Source: Mycobacterium gordonae
GTDB taxonomy: Bacteria > Actinomycetota > Actinomycetes > Mycobacteriales > Mycobacteriaceae
Assembly: GCF_001417955.2 (NCBI RefSeq)
Contig: NZ_LKTM01000112.1
Location: 186,001-250,000 of the forward strand
DNA: 64,000 bases
Direction of reading: 5' to 3'
Positions 16,686 to 26,231 of this stretch are shown one piece after another (the stretch's first letter is position 1; each line of letters begins with the position of its first letter). The position numbers and the translations under genes are program-made. Below the pieces are notes generated by a model, which made no database searches, had not been told where the DNA came from, and worked only from the letters and a program-made list of their open reading frames with translations.

Positions 16686-18155
16686 ATGGCGCCCGCCGGC
16701 CCCGAGCCCCGCCGCCCGCTCAACGGCCTCTCGGACGTGCGGGCGTTCTTTCACACCAACACCACACCGCTGTACTTCATCTCGCCGACCCCGTTCAATC
16801 TGCTGGGCGTCGACCGCTGGATCCGGAACTTCTTCTATCTGACGTACTACGACGCTTTTGAGGGCACCCATTCGCGCGTGTTCGTGCCCCGGCGGCGAGA
16901 CCGCCGTGATTTCGACTCCATGGACGAGGTGTGCAGCCACCTGCTGTCCGATCCGGAGACGCTCGACTTCATCGCGGGCAAAGGCCCCGGGGGTAAGTGC
17001 TGCTTTGTGATGATGAACGAGGAAATCCAGGCCCTGGCGCGGTCGGCGGGCTTGCAGGTCATGCATCCGCCGATCGAGCTGCGCGAGCGCCTGGGCTCCA
17101 AGATCGTCATGACGCGGCTGGCCAATGATGCGGGTATACCGAGCGTGCCGAACACGATCGGACGGGCCGGCTCCTACGACGAATTGCTGACGCTCGCGCA
17201 GGACGCCGGTCTGGGCGATGACCTCGTCATCTCGATCGCCTACGGCAACGCCGGTAGTGGGACGTTCTTCGTGCACGGTCAGCGCGATTGGGACCAGCAC
17301 GCCGGTGATCTGGTCGGGCAGGACCTCAAAGTCATGAAGCGCATCCGCAATGTCGAGGTGTGCCTCGAGGGTGCCGTGACCCGCCACGGCACCGTGGTCG
17401 GCCCCGCGATGACGAGTCTGGTCGGTTATTCGGAGCTGACGCCGAGCCGGGGCAGCTGGTGTGGCAATGACATCTGGCACGAGGTGTTGCCGCCGGCCCA
17501 GACCCGCGCCGCGCGGGAAATGGTGACAAAGCTGGGCGACGTCATGCGCCGCCAGGGTTACCTAGGCTACTTCGAAGTGGACCTGCTGCATGACCTCGAC
17601 TCCGATGAGCTCTACCTCGGCGAGGTGAACCCGCGCCTGTCCGGCGCCAGCCCGATGACGAACCTGACCACCGAGGCTTACGCCGACATGCCGCTGTTCC
17701 TCTTTCATCTGCTCGAGTACATGGACGTGGAGTACGAGCTCGACATCGACGAAATCAACTCGCGCTGGGAGCGGGGCTATGGCGAAGACGAAGTCTGGGG
17801 TCAGGTGATCATCACGGAGACCTCGCCGGAAATCGAGATCTTCACCGCGACGCCGCGCACCGGGGTATGGCGCATCGACGACGACGGTCGCGTCTCCTTC
17901 GCGCGGACCGCCAATGACTGGGCCACCCTGCTCGACGGCTCCGAGGCCTTCTACATGCGCGTCGCGGCGCCGGGCGACTTACGTTCCGAGGGTGCCCAAC
18001 TCGGCGTGCTGGTCACCCGTGGACACCTGCAGACCGACGACTATCGGCTGAGCGACCGCTGCCAACGCTGGGTCAAAGGCATGAAGGCCAAGTTCACCTC
18101 GACGCCCCTGACGCCCGCCGCCCCGATCGTCTCTCGGCTCGTCGCACGAGCGTGA
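16686..18155 (+). CDS. ATP-grasp ligase (biotin carboxylase-like fold)
   Basis: A 489-aa ATP-grasp protein. The central domain shows the expected pattern: GSKIVMTRLANDAGIP leading into the fold, a nucleotide-binding region around ISIAYGNAGSGTFF, and the metal-binding FEVD and GEVNPRLSGASP. The family joins a carboxylate, through an acyl-phosphate, to an amine or other nucleophile. An ATG at 16686 is used; a GTG one codon earlier is equally possible, and GGGAGG lies just upstream. Its stop overlaps the GTG of the serine hydrolase, so the two are coupled. The substrate is unknown. It might tailor a peptide or metallophore, but nothing in the sequence proves that. Confidence 0.85.
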   Translation: MAPAGPEPRRPLNGLSDVRAFFHTNTTPLYFISPTPFNLLGVDRWIRNFFYLTYYDAFEGTHSRVFVPRRRDRRDFDSMDEVCSHLLSDPETLDFIAGKGPGGKCCFVMMNEEIQALARSAGLQVMHPPIELRERLGSKIVMTRLANDAGIPSVPNTIGRAGSYDELLTLAQDAGLGDDLVISIAYGNAGSGTFFVHGQRDWDQHAGDLVGQDLKVMKRIRNVEVCLEGAVTRHGTVVGPAMTSLVGYSELTPSRGSWCGNDIWHEVLPPAQTRAAREMVTKLGDVMRRQGYLGYFEVDLLHDLDSDELYLGEVNPRLSGASPMTNLTTEAYADMPLFLFHLLEYMDVEYELDIDEINSRWERGYGEDEVWGQVIITETSPEIEIFTATPRTGVWRIDDDGRVSFARTANDWATLLDGSEAFYMRVAAPGDLRSEGAQLGVLVTRGHLQTDDYRLSDRCQRWVKGMKAKFTSTPLTPAAPIVSRLVARA

Positions 18156-19321
18156 GCGCCCCGGCCGGCATCTCTCTGGGCAACTGGCTGGCGGCGCCCT
18201 ACGCGAAGTGGTCGTTCCAGCACGTCGAAGACTTCGTGCCGACCGCGGTCATCTCGCGGGGGAGCGGGCCGGTCGCGGAGTTACCGGTAGCCGAGGTGCC
18301 GTTGGGGGACATTCCGGTAGCCGGCAACGGTGGGGTGGCCACCACCGTCGGCGCGGTGATGCTCGCCACCGCCACCGACGGGTGGGCCGTTGCCCACCGC
18401 GGGTCCATGGTGGCCGAGGAATATCTCGACGGCATGCAGGCGCAGACCCGGCACCTGCTGTTCTCGGTCAGCAAATCCCTGGTGGCCGCGGTCGTCGGCG
18501 CGCTGCACGCCACCGGCGCCATCGAGCTTGACGCGCCCGTCACGAAATTCGTTCCGGCCCTGGCGGATTCCGGCTATGGCGGAGCTACGGTGCGCCACCT
18601 GCTGGACATGAGGTCCGGAATCGCCTTCTCGGAGAACTACGACGATCCGGCCGCGGAGATTCACCGCCTCGACCAGGCGATGGGGTGGGCACCCCGCACC
18701 GGTGCGGACGCGCCCGCCACGCTGCACGACTTCCTGCTGACGCTGCGACGCAAATCACCGCACGGCGGTCCCTTCGAATACCGCTCGTGCGAAACCGATG
18801 TGCTCGGCTGGATCTGCGAGGTCGCCGGCACCCGGCGGATGCCTGAGCTGATGTCGGAACTGTTGTGGAGTCGCATCGGCGCCCAGAGCGATGCCACCAT
18901 CGGCATCGACGCGGCAGGAACCGGACTGTTCGACGGCGGCATCAACGCCTGTCTGGCCGACATGATCCGCTTCGGGTCGCTGTTCCTGCGCGACGGCGTC
19001 TCATTGACCGGTCATCAGGTGTTGCCGACTGCGTGGATCGCCGACACGCTGCAGGGCGGTCCCGACTCGCGACAGGCGTTCGCCGCGAACCCCGACAACA
19101 ACGAGATGCCCGGTGGCATGTACCGCAACCAGATGTGGTTTCCCTACCCCGGCAGCAATGTCGTGCTGTGCCTGGGTATGTGCGGTCAGATGATCTACGT
19201 GGACCGGTCGGCGGAGATGGTCGCCGCCAAGCTGTCCACCCAGGCGCACTCGCACGAGCCGCACATGGTGGACACGCTGCGCGCCTTCGACGCCGTAGCG
19301 CGCGAACTACGGTGCAGGTAA
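18152..19321 (+). CDS. SxxK serine hydrolase (beta-lactamase / NylB-like)
   Basis: A 389-aa protein of the beta-lactamase/penicillin-binding-protein superfamily, closest in layout to 6-aminohexanoate-dimer hydrolase (NylB) and class C enzymes. The nucleophile motif is SVSK (Ser105, Lys108), followed by MRSGIAFSENYDDP and a tyrosine motif in EYRSCETDVLG. There is no obvious signal peptide, so a cytoplasmic amidase or esterase role is more likely than cell-wall or antibiotic hydrolysis. The GTG start overlaps the stop of the ATP-grasp ligase by 4 nt, which suggests a ligase/hydrolase pair acting on the same amide or ester. Confidence 0.87.
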   Translation: MSAPAGISLGNWLAAPYAKWSFQHVEDFVPTAVISRGSGPVAELPVAEVPLGDIPVAGNGGVATTVGAVMLATATDGWAVAHRGSMVAEEYLDGMQAQTRHLLFSVSKSLVAAVVGALHATGAIELDAPVTKFVPALADSGYGGATVRHLLDMRSGIAFSENYDDPAAEIHRLDQAMGWAPRTGADAPATLHDFLLTLRRKSPHGGPFEYRSCETDVLGWICEVAGTRRMPELMSELLWSRIGAQSDATIGIDAAGTGLFDGGINACLADMIRFGSLFLRDGVSLTGHQVLPTAWIADTLQGGPDSRQAFAANPDNNEMPGGMYRNQMWFPYPGSNVVLCLGMCGQMIYVDRSAEMVAAKLSTQAHSHEPHMVDTLRAFDAVARELRCR

Positions 19322-19773
19322 TCGGCTGCACCGCAACACGATCAGCGGCGGGGAATCAGCGGGCTTGATCGCGGTCGATAACGAACCGCCGGTCACCGTT
19401 CGGGCGGCATACAATCCGAAGCGAACCGGACCCTTGGTCACGACAATCGCGCTGTGGCCTGATCACCCGCAGGCGAGGTCATGAAAAAGCGCTATAAGGG
19501 ACAAACTCCGAAGGCTTGGCGCCCCGACCGGGAAATGCCACGGTGCCCCGGCTATGACTACGCCGTGAGATCCGGTGCCCACGTCCGGAAAGTGCGCGCC
19601 GAGTTTCGCGCCCGGTTATTTTTATATCTCTCGGGTTGGCAAGAAGGGTCCGAACAGGGGATCCACTGACGGGTCAGACGACCCCAACTGCGGGAAACGG
19701 CTGAATTCCGGGTAAACCATCTCACAGCACCGGAAATTGAAACTGCACCCGCAGCTCGACAGATTGGAGAATA
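19322..19773. other. Intergenic region upstream of the GNAT/moeY/GGDEF operon
   Basis: A stretch of 452 bp without a convincing gene. It includes a locally AT-rich patch around 19614-19632 (ttatttttatatc) in otherwise high-GC DNA, which could hold a promoter for the downstream operon. A 62-codon frame from the ATG at 19481 has a weak GAGG just before it, encodes a basic peptide (MKKRYKGQTPKAWRP...) and shows no recognisable domain; I do not call it a gene. No lux box-like inverted repeat or other known operator was recognised. Confidence 0.5.
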
Positions 19774-20529
19774 ATGACCACCGCCGCATGCGATTCCTTC
19801 GCACCAACGAAGTTTCCGTTTGTGAAGAATCTGATTTTGCCGGTGCCGGACGGTAATTGCAAACTCGTCGTATCAAATCCAGCGCTCGACCCTACTTTAT
19901 GGACCGAATATCTCGACGGCGCGGTTCGTAGCTACACCGAACACGGCGTAGAGCGTACTTTGAATATCGACGCTGTCCGGGATGGCATGGACACCCGATT
20001 GTTTTACGCGGCGGTGGACGGCCGGGGTGCTGTCGTCGGGGGTGCTCGCGTCGTAGGCCCGCTGTGGTCGGCCGATGATTCTCATGCTGTGATCGAATGG
20101 GAGGGTAGCCCCGGAGCGATCGCGGTTCGGAAGATGATCGACGATCGGGTGCCGTTCGGCGTCGTCGAAGTGAAGACGGCATGGGCGGACAGTGCTTCTC
20201 GCCACCGTGGTGCCATCGCGGCGGCCCTGGCACGCACGGCGCTGCCGAGCATGGCACTGCTGGGGGTTCAGTTCGTGATGGCGACGGCGGCCGCCCACGT
20301 GCTGGACCGGTGGCGCGCGTCGGGGGGAGTGGTGGCTGCGACGATCCCCGCGGTGGCCTACCCGGACGAGCGTTACCGAACCAAGATGATGTGGTGGGAC
20401 CGCAGCACGATCGCTAACCATGCTGACCCCAAACAACTCTCGAGAATGTATACGGAGACAAGCGAGCTTATGAGGGACGCGGAGGCGTTGAACGGACTCG
20501 GCATGGCCGGCGCGGGCGCCGCCAGGTGA
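19774..20529 (+). CDS. GNAT-fold acyltransferase, LuxI/FeeM-like
   Basis: A 251-aa protein whose middle (about residues 68-140) has the pattern of autoinducer-synthase or N-acyl amino acid synthase GNAT folds: [20 protein letters not shown], an acidic strand and VEVKTAWAD, followed by the helix [16 protein letters not shown] where acyl-CoA or acyl-carrier pantetheine usually docks. LuxI relatives join an acyl group to the amino group of S-adenosylmethionine or an amino acid. The similarity is by pattern only. The start ATG has GGAG 5 nt upstream, and the stop overlaps the moeY GTG. By position it may match Rv1356c, upstream of moeY in M. tuberculosis (from memory). Confidence 0.7.
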   Translation: MTTAACDSFAPTKFPFVKNLILPVPDGNCKLVVSNPALDPTLWTEYLDGAVRSYTEHGVERTLNIDAVRDGMDTRLFYAAVDGRGAVVGGARVVGPLWSADDSHAVIEWEGSPGAIAVRKMIDDRVPFGVVEVKTAWADSASRHRGAIAAALARTALPSMALLGVQFVMATAAAHVLDRWRASGGVVAATIPAVAYPDERYRTKMMWWDRSTIANHADPKQLSRMYTETSELMRDAEALNGLGMAGAGAAR

Positions 20530-22658
20530 CAAACGCGCACGACGGCGAGGACTGCCAAGCGCTCGTCCTGTGCGACGGCGACCCCGAGGACCGCCGTGCA
20601 CTCGACCGGCTCCGGGCGGATCCGGATATCCAGTGGATCGACCGGTTCGAAGAACAGCTGGATACGGGACGGCGCTCGCTACCGGCGCCGGACCCGGATC
20701 TGCTGAGTGAAGCGAGGCGGTGGGTGTACTACCCGTGGCGCCGTGTGGTGGCCGCCATACTCGGGCCCCGGGCCTTCCGGGCGGTGCGCCTGGACCGCAA
20801 CCGACACCTCATCACCGCGCAGGAGCAAGATATTTTGAACGGGCTGCGGGTCGGTGTCGTCGGCGTCAGCGCCGGCCACGCGATTGCCTACACACTCGCT
20901 ACCGAAGGCGCCTGTGGCACGCTACGACTGGCTGATTTCGATGAGCTGGAATTGTCGAATCTCAACCGGGTGCCCGCAACCGTCCTCGACATAGGCCTCA
21001 ACAAGGCGACCGTCGCCGCCCGGCGGATCGCGGAGTTGGACCCGTATCTCAAAGTCGAGGTGGTCGCGTCGGGGCTTTCGCCGCAGTCGATCGAGGAGTT
21101 CCTTGACGGGCTCGATGTCGTTGTCGAGGAATGTGACTCGCTGGATATGAAAGTGCTGCTGCGGCAAACGGCGAAGGCCCGCGGCGTCCCGGTGCTGATG
21201 GCGACCAGCGACCGAGGCCTGATAGACGTCGAGCGCTACGACACCGATCCCGGGCGACCGATTCTGCATGGTCTGCTGGGTGACATCGACGCGGGCCGGC
21301 TGGGCGGTCTGACGACCCGGGAGAAAGTGCCGTACATACTCAATATTCTTGACAGTCAGCAGCTTTCAGCACGTGGCGCGGCCTCGCTGGTCGAGGTCGG
21401 CCAGACGTTGGCGGGCTGGCCCCAGCTGGCCGGCGACATCTGGGTAGGTGCGGCGACGGTGGCGAGCGCCGTGCGCCGAATCGGCCTCGGCGAGCCGCTT
21501 GGTTCCGGCCGGGTCCGGGTCGATGTCAGTGCCGCGCTGGATCGCCTCGATGAGCCCGCGCTGGCCAATGGCACGAAGGCGGTGACGCCGCAGGTGGCGA
21601 TGGCCACCGCGCCGGACGCGCGACGGCCGGTGAGCGAGGCGGTGGCCGAGGCCGCGACGTACGCGCCCTCCGGCGGCAATGCGCAGCCCTGGCATGTTGT
21701 GGCCGAACAGGATTCGCTCACCGTGCGATTGGTGCCAGAACGCACCTCGATGATGGACATCGCCTTCCGCGGCAGCGCGGTCGCACTCGGTGCGGCGATG
21801 TTCAACGCCCGGGTCGCGGCGGCGGCTCACCAGGTTCTGGGGCCCGTCGAATTCGACACGAGGCAGCCCGGCTCACCGTTACAGGCGACACTGAAGTTCG
21901 GCCGGGGCGAGGACCCGAGTCTGGCCGCCCTCTATCAGCCCATGCTGCTTCGAGCTACCAACCGTTACTGTGGCACGCCCACTCCGCTGGACGCCGCGAC
22001 CGCGGCCATGCTCCAAGAGGTCGCGGCAAACGAAGGCGGGCGGTTACGGATGTTGCTGTCGCGCGATGAGATCGAGCGGGCCGCAGCCATTTTGGCCGCC
22101 GCCGATCGCATTCGCTATCTCACCCCCAGGCTTCACGAGGAGATGATCTCCGAGCTTCGCTGGCCCGGGGATCCGTCGGTGGAGACCGGCATCGACGTGC
22201 AAAGCCTGGAATTGGAGCCCAGCGAGTTGCGCGTTCTCGAGTTGGTGAGCCGCGCCGATGTCATTGCAAGCCTGGCGAAATGGGATGCGGGTGGGGCTCT
22301 CGGGACCAACATGTCCGAACGCGTCTCGGCGAGTTCGGCACTCGCCGTCGTCTACGTCCAGGGCGCCGAACTCACCGATTTCGCCCGCGGCGGTTCGGCC
22401 ATGCAGGCGGTGTGGATCGCCGCGCAGCAATGCGGCCTGGCTGTGCAACCGGTGTCGCCCGTCTTTCTCTACGGCTGCACGAAGGAAGATCTGCAGAAGG
22501 CCGCACCACACTTCGCCGCGGAGCTGCACCAACTGCAGCAGGAGCTGCGCGGCCTGGCCCAACCCGGGGGAGACGAGCACGAGGTCCTGGTATTCAGACT
22601 GTTTCACGCCCCGCCGCCGTCGGTGCGCAGCCGCCGGCGCCGGCTCGGAACCAACTGA
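20526..22658 (+). CDS. moeY: E1-like (ThiF/MoeB) - nitroreductase fusion, MoeY type
   Basis: A 710-aa two-domain protein. Residues about 90-350 form an E1/ThiF adenylating fold: [14 protein letters not shown], then [12 protein letters not shown], a following LNKAT lysine and the acidic VEECDSLD. No CxxC zinc ribbon or clear catalytic cysteine is visible. Residues about 370-690 form an FMN nitroreductase-like domain starting at [21 protein letters not shown], the flavin-binding PSGGNxQPW signature. The architecture matches the M. tuberculosis protein named MoeY (Rv1355c), but a molybdopterin role is only an annotation. E1 plus flavin dehydrogenase also recalls azole-forming peptide maturases, yet no YcaO protein is present. 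The GTG start overlaps the acyltransferase stop. Confidence 0.85.
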   Translation: MTNAHDGEDCQALVLCDGDPEDRRALDRLRADPDIQWIDRFEEQLDTGRRSLPAPDPDLLSEARRWVYYPWRRVVAAILGPRAFRAVRLDRNRHLITAQEQDILNGLRVGVVGVSAGHAIAYTLATEGACGTLRLADFDELELSNLNRVPATVLDIGLNKATVAARRIAELDPYLKVEVVASGLSPQSIEEFLDGLDVVVEECDSLDMKVLLRQTAKARGVPVLMATSDRGLIDVERYDTDPGRPILHGLLGDIDAGRLGGLTTREKVPYILNILDSQQLSARGAASLVEVGQTLAGWPQLAGDIWVGAATVASAVRRIGLGEPLGSGRVRVDVSAALDRLDEPALANGTKAVTPQVAMATAPDARRPVSEAVAEAATYAPSGGNAQPWHVVAEQDSLTVRLVPERTSMMDIAFRGSAVALGAAMFNARVAAAAHQVLGPVEFDTRQPGSPLQATLKFGRGEDPSLAALYQPMLLRATNRYCGTPTPLDAATAAMLQEVAANEGGRLRMLLSRDEIERAAAILAAADRIRYLTPRLHEEMISELRWPGDPSVETGIDVQSLELEPSELRVLELVSRADVIASLAKWDAGGALGTNMSERVSASSALAVVYVQGAELTDFARGGSAMQAVWIAAQQCGLAVQPVSPVFLYGCTKEDLQKAAPHFAAELHQLQQELRGLAQPGGDEHEVLVFRLFHAPPPSVRSRRRRLGTN

Positions 22659-22676
22659 GAGTCTCGAACATCGACA

Positions 22677-24500
22677 ATGCACGACTACGCCACCCCGCAC
22701 CGGCTTGACCAGATCGTCACCGCCGTCGCCAATCAACTCATCGCCGCCGACGCCGGCACCTCAGTCGACGTCAGCCGGCGGGTACTGGCCTACCTCGTGG
22801 ACCAGCTGGGCGTGGACGTCAGCTTCCTCCGGTACAACGACCACGACATCGATGCGACGAAGCTGGTGGCCGAATGGCCGCCCCGCCACGACATACCGGA
22901 TCCCGATCCACTTGCGGTGATCTACTTCGCCGACGCCGACCCGGTTTTCGCGTCAGCCCAGCACGCCAAGGAACCACTCGTCCTGCGGCCGGACACGGAA
23001 TCGGACGACTATCAACGGCGCATCCGGGAAGGCCGCCAGATCATGGCCACGTCGTTGGCCGCCGTCCCGCTCATCTCTGCCGACGTCACCACCGGGGTGC
23101 TGGGGTTCGTCAAATACGGCGACCGGGAGTGGCACCAGGCCGAGCTCAACGCCCTGACCGCGATCGCCAGCCTGTTCGCTCAGGTCCAGGCTCGGGTGGC
23201 CGCCGAAACGCAGCTCCGCCACCTCGCCGACCATGACGACCTGACCGGCCTGCACAACCGTCGGGCACTGCTGGCCCATCTCGACCAGCGGCTGGCCGCC
23301 GGTCAGACCGGCCCCGTGGCGGCGCTGTTCCTCGACCTCGACCGCCTCAAGACCATCAACGACTACCTGGGTCACGCGGCGGGCGACCAGTTCATCCAGG
23401 TGTTCGCACAGCGGCTGCGCACCGCGTGCCTCAGTGACAGCGTGATCGCGCGACTCGGCGGCGACGAGTTCGTCATCGTCCCGCCCGCGCCGATGAGCGC
23501 TGACGCCGCGGTGCGGTTCGCCGAACAACTCAGCGACCAGTTCAAGGAACACGTTTCCATCGGAGGCGAGGTGCTCACCCGCACCGTCAGCATCGGCACC
23601 GCTTGCGCGACGCCCGGGATAGACACACCGTCGAACCTCATCCGCCGGGCGGACCAGGCCGTCCTGGCGGCCAAGCATGCCGGCGGCGACGGCATCGCGA
23701 CCTTCACCGAAGACATGTCCCAGCGAAGCGAACTGCGCAACGACATCGAGCTGCACCTGCGCAGCGGCATCGAATCCGACGCTCTGCGATTGGTGTACCT
23801 TCCCGAGGTCGACCTGCGGACCCGCTCGATCATCGGCGTGGAGGCCCTGGTCCGGTGGCAGCACCCGACCCGTGGGCTGTTGCCCCCCGACTTGTTCATC
23901 CCGGTCGCCGAATCGGTCAATCTCGCAGGCGAACTGGACAGGTGGGTGTTGCGTTCGGCCTGCCGGGAATTCGCGGACTGGCGGTCTGCCGGGCTCGGCC
24001 GTGACCTGGTGCTGCGGATCAACGTCTCGCCCGGTCAGCTGGTCACCGGCGGATTCGTCGACTTCGTCGCCGACACGATCAACCGGCACGGTATCGGCGC
24101 CTCCTCGGTGTGTCTGGAGATCACCGAGAACGTCATCGTTCAGGACCTGCAGACCGCCCGCGCCACCCTGTCCGGCCTCAAGGACATCGGAGTGCGGATC
24201 GCCATCGACGACTTCGGAACCGGATACAGCGCCATGTCGCTCTTGCAGACGCTGCCGATCGACACGCTGAAGATCGACAGGTGTTTCGTGCGGCGACTCG
24301 GCACCGACTCCAGCGATCTCGTCATCGTGCGCGGGATCATGGTGTTGGCCCAGGGGTTCAACCTCAACGTGGTGGCCGAAGGCATCGAGACCGAGGCCGC
24401 GGCCCGGGTGCTGATCGATCATCAGTGCTACCGCGGGCAGGGGTTCCTGTACTCGCCGCCGGTGACCGGCGCGGCCATGCGCGGCCTGCTCGCCGGCTAG
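22677..24500 (+). CDS. GAF-GGDEF-EAL cyclic-di-GMP enzyme (Rv1354c-like)
   Basis: A 607-aa protein. Residues about 20-175 form a GAF-like sensor. The diguanylate cyclase domain has the intact active site GGDEF at 261-265, but the usual RxxD inhibitory site just before it reads CLSD, so product inhibition through that site is unlikely. The EAL phosphodiesterase domain begins EALVRW at 389 and retains NVSPGQ, DDFGTGYS, LKID and AEGIET, so it should be catalytic. This matches the bifunctional mycobacterial cyclic-di-GMP enzyme (Rv1354c, MSDGC-1/DcpA type). It starts 18 bp after moeY ends and is probably in that operon. No transmembrane segment is seen; the GAF ligand is unknown. Confidence 0.93.
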   Translation: MHDYATPHRLDQIVTAVANQLIAADAGTSVDVSRRVLAYLVDQLGVDVSFLRYNDHDIDATKLVAEWPPRHDIPDPDPLAVIYFADADPVFASAQHAKEPLVLRPDTESDDYQRRIREGRQIMATSLAAVPLISADVTTGVLGFVKYGDREWHQAELNALTAIASLFAQVQARVAAETQLRHLADHDDLTGLHNRRALLAHLDQRLAAGQTGPVAALFLDLDRLKTINDYLGHAAGDQFIQVFAQRLRTACLSDSVIARLGGDEFVIVPPAPMSADAAVRFAEQLSDQFKEHVSIGGEVLTRTVSIGTACATPGIDTPSNLIRRADQAVLAAKHAGGDGIATFTEDMSQRSELRNDIELHLRSGIESDALRLVYLPEVDLRTRSIIGVEALVRWQHPTRGLLPPDLFIPVAESVNLAGELDRWVLRSACREFADWRSAGLGRDLVLRINVSPGQLVTGGFVDFVADTINRHGIGASSVCLEITENVIVQDLQTARATLSGLKDIGVRIAIDDFGTGYSAMSLLQTLPIDTLKIDRCFVRRLGTDSSDLVIVRGIMVLAQGFNLNVVAEGIETEAAARVLIDHQCYRGQGFLYSPPVTGAAMRGLLAG

Positions 24501-24569
24501 CCGCGGAGGTCTCGACCAGCGCATTTCATCGCCGCTGCGGTATCCCTTCACCGCCGTTTGACACGAATT

Positions 24570-24587
24570 CCCGTGGGTATTCACGGG
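24570..24587 (+). terminator. Possible hairpin after the GGDEF-EAL gene
   Basis: An inverted repeat of 6-bp arms (CCCGTG / CACGGG) separated by 6 nt, about 70 bp downstream of the GGDEF-EAL stop and before the tRNA. No T-tract follows, so it is only a weak candidate terminator. Confidence 0.3.
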
Positions 24588-24710
24588 GCCGCGGTTGAGG
24601 AGGGACATGATCACGACCAGTGGGCTGCACCCGGCGGCGGCCGTCGCGCCTGATGCGCAAGAGCCACTCGCGTCACATCTGTCACTTGAGGTAACCGACG
24701 CCCCAGTCGG

Positions 24711-24784
24711 CGCCCCCGGCACGACTCGAACGTGCGACCTAGGGATTAGAAGGCCCTTGCTCTATCCACCTGAGCTACGGAGGC
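24711..24784 (-). tRNA. tRNA-Arg(TCT)
   Basis: On the minus strand this folds as a tRNA: acceptor GCCTCCG pairs with CGGGGGC with discriminator G, and the D-arm GCTC/GAGC, anticodon loop CTTCTAA (anticodon TCT, reading AGA) and T-arm GCACG-TTCGAGT-CGTGC are all present. CCA is not encoded. The 31-39 pair in the anticodon stem is a mismatch. It sits at the border between the conserved lipQ-mobA block and the accessory region, with its 3' end facing the accessory side. Confidence 0.96.
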
Positions 24785-24855
24785 AATGCGCAGGTCAGTC
24801 TATCCAAAGCCGAAAAATCAAGGGGCGCAGGCGACACAACGCGCCGGAAAAGAGT

Positions 24856-24882
24856 TTGAGTGCGCCGGAAATGGGCTATGGT
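24856..24882 (+). promoter_or_regulatory. Candidate promoter for lipQ
   Basis: TTGAGT (24856-24861) and TATGGT (24877-24882) resemble -35 and -10 elements but are only 15 bp apart. The sequence GCGCCGGAAA occurs twice here (24841 and 24862) as a short direct repeat. It lies about 90 bp before the lipQ ATG. Recognised by eye only. Confidence 0.3.
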
Positions 24883-24971
24883 GTGAGCCTCGACACACGT
24901 ACAACACCGGCCGGTCATCGGCCGTTAACCGCAGCGTGGCGTGTGCCTGACGTCGAGGGGTGTGCTTAGCA

Positions 24972-26231
24972 ATGTGTATTGCAAGTGTGACCGCGCGGTG
25001 CTCGCAAGCGGGTGCCGAGGCGTTGCGCCAGGGCGCGCAGCTCGCGGCTGACGCCCGGGGCATCTCCCGGGCCAGCGCGGTGCTGCTGCGTGGCTCACCG
25101 TTCGCCGTGGGCTGGATTGCCGGCTGGCTGGCCACCGAGTTCCCGCCGCACGTGCTGACCGGCCATGCGCTGTCCCGGGTGGCGCCGCCGGCGATCAACC
25201 GGGTCGGCACCACGTGGGCCGCGCAGCGCGCGGACCGTGCGCTCACCGCAGCCCTCGAGGCGTCGTTCGGGTCCGACTTCCGTGACCAGGTTTTCCACCC
25301 GACCACCAACCCGGCGCTGAGCGTGCGCCGCGGCATCCTGCCCAAGCCCAAGCCCGGCCCGCACCGCCGCTACGCGGCGAAGACGTCGGACATCTCCTAC
25401 GGCCCGGGTGGCACCGAGCACCTGCTCGACATCTGGCGCCGTCCGGACCTCGCCCCCGGTCACCGGGCCCCGGTGTTGATCCAGGTTCCGGGCGGGGCAT
25501 GGAGTGTCAACGGCAAGCGTCCGCAGGCCTACACGCTGATGAGCCGGATGGTCGAACTGGGCTGGATCTGCGTCTCGATCAACTACAGCAAAAGCCCGCG
25601 CGCCAAGTTCCCCGCACACATCATCGACGTCAAGCGCGCGATCGCCTGGGTCCGGGAGAACATCGGCGACTACGGCGGCGACTCCGACTTCATCGCCATC
25701 ACCGGCGGTTCAGCGGGCGGGCACCTGGCTTCGCTGGCCGCCCTCACCCCGAACGACCCGACCTTCCAGCCCGGGTTCGAACGCGCCGACACCACGGTGC
25801 AGGCCGCGGCCCCGTATTACGGGGTCTACGACTTCACCGACTTCGACAACATGCACGAGCTGATGATGCCGTTCCTCGAAAACTTCGTCATGAAGGCCAG
25901 GTTCGCCGACCAGCCGGAACGCTTCACCGCGGCGTCGCCGATCTCCTATGTGCACCGCGACGCGCCGCCGTTCTTCCTGCTGCACGGCGACCGCGACCAG
26001 CTGGCACCCATCGGTCAGGCCCGGGCCTTCTGCGCGGCGTTGCAGGGAGCCGGGGCCCCCACGGTTGCCTACGCCGAACTGGCGAACGCGCACCACGCCT
26101 TCGACATCACCCCGACGGTGCGCTCCCGGCTGGCCGCCGACGCCGTCTCGGACTTCCTGGGTGTCGTCTACGGCCGGCGGGAGAGCGCCCTCATGGGCTC
26201 GTTCGCGCTGTCCGCCTCACCCGCCAGCTGA
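24972..26231 (+). CDS. lipQ: HSL-family carboxylesterase LipQ
   Basis: A 419-aa alpha/beta hydrolase of the hormone-sensitive-lipase family. The oxyanion-hole motif is IQVPGGAW (PGG instead of the usual HGG), the nucleophile is Ser247 in GGSAGGH, and the catalytic Asp and His are probably in LLHGDRDQLAP and ANAHHAFD. The N-terminal 80 residues are a helical extension with a hydrophobic stretch (FAVGWIAGWLATEFPP) that may contact membrane. The ATG at 24972 is preferred because GAGGGG lies 12 nt upstream; a GTG at 24960 has no room for a ribosome site. It is orthologous by order and length to LipQ (Rv2485c). Confidence 0.88.
   Translation: MCIASVTARCSQAGAEALRQGAQLAADARGISRASAVLLRGSPFAVGWIAGWLATEFPPHVLTGHALSRVAPPAINRVGTTWAAQRADRALTAALEASFGSDFRDQVFHPTTNPALSVRRGILPKPKPGPHRRYAAKTSDISYGPGGTEHLLDIWRRPDLAPGHRAPVLIQVPGGAWSVNGKRPQAYTLMSRMVELGWICVSINYSKSPRAKFPAHIIDVKRAIAWVRENIGDYGGDSDFIAITGGSAGGHLASLAALTPNDPTFQPGFERADTTVQAAAPYYGVYDFTDFDNMHELMMPFLENFVMKARFADQPERFTAASPISYVHRDAPPFFLLHGDRDQLAPIGQARAFCAALQGAGAPTVAYAELANAHHAFDITPTVRSRLAADAVSDFLGVVYGRRESALMGSFALSASPAS

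Noticed and set aside
19481..19669. 62-codon plus-strand frame with a start near a weak GAGG
   Set aside because: No domain, no neighbour coupling and unusual composition; kept only as a remark in the intergenic entry.
20526..22658. Azole-peptide (TOMM) maturation locus
   Set aside because: There is an E1-like and a flavin domain, but no YcaO protein and no precursor peptide gene nearby.
24501..24710. Phage or integrative-element attachment site next to tRNA-Arg
   Set aside because: No integrase gene and no second copy of the tRNA 3' end were noticed within the window; the tRNA itself is intact.
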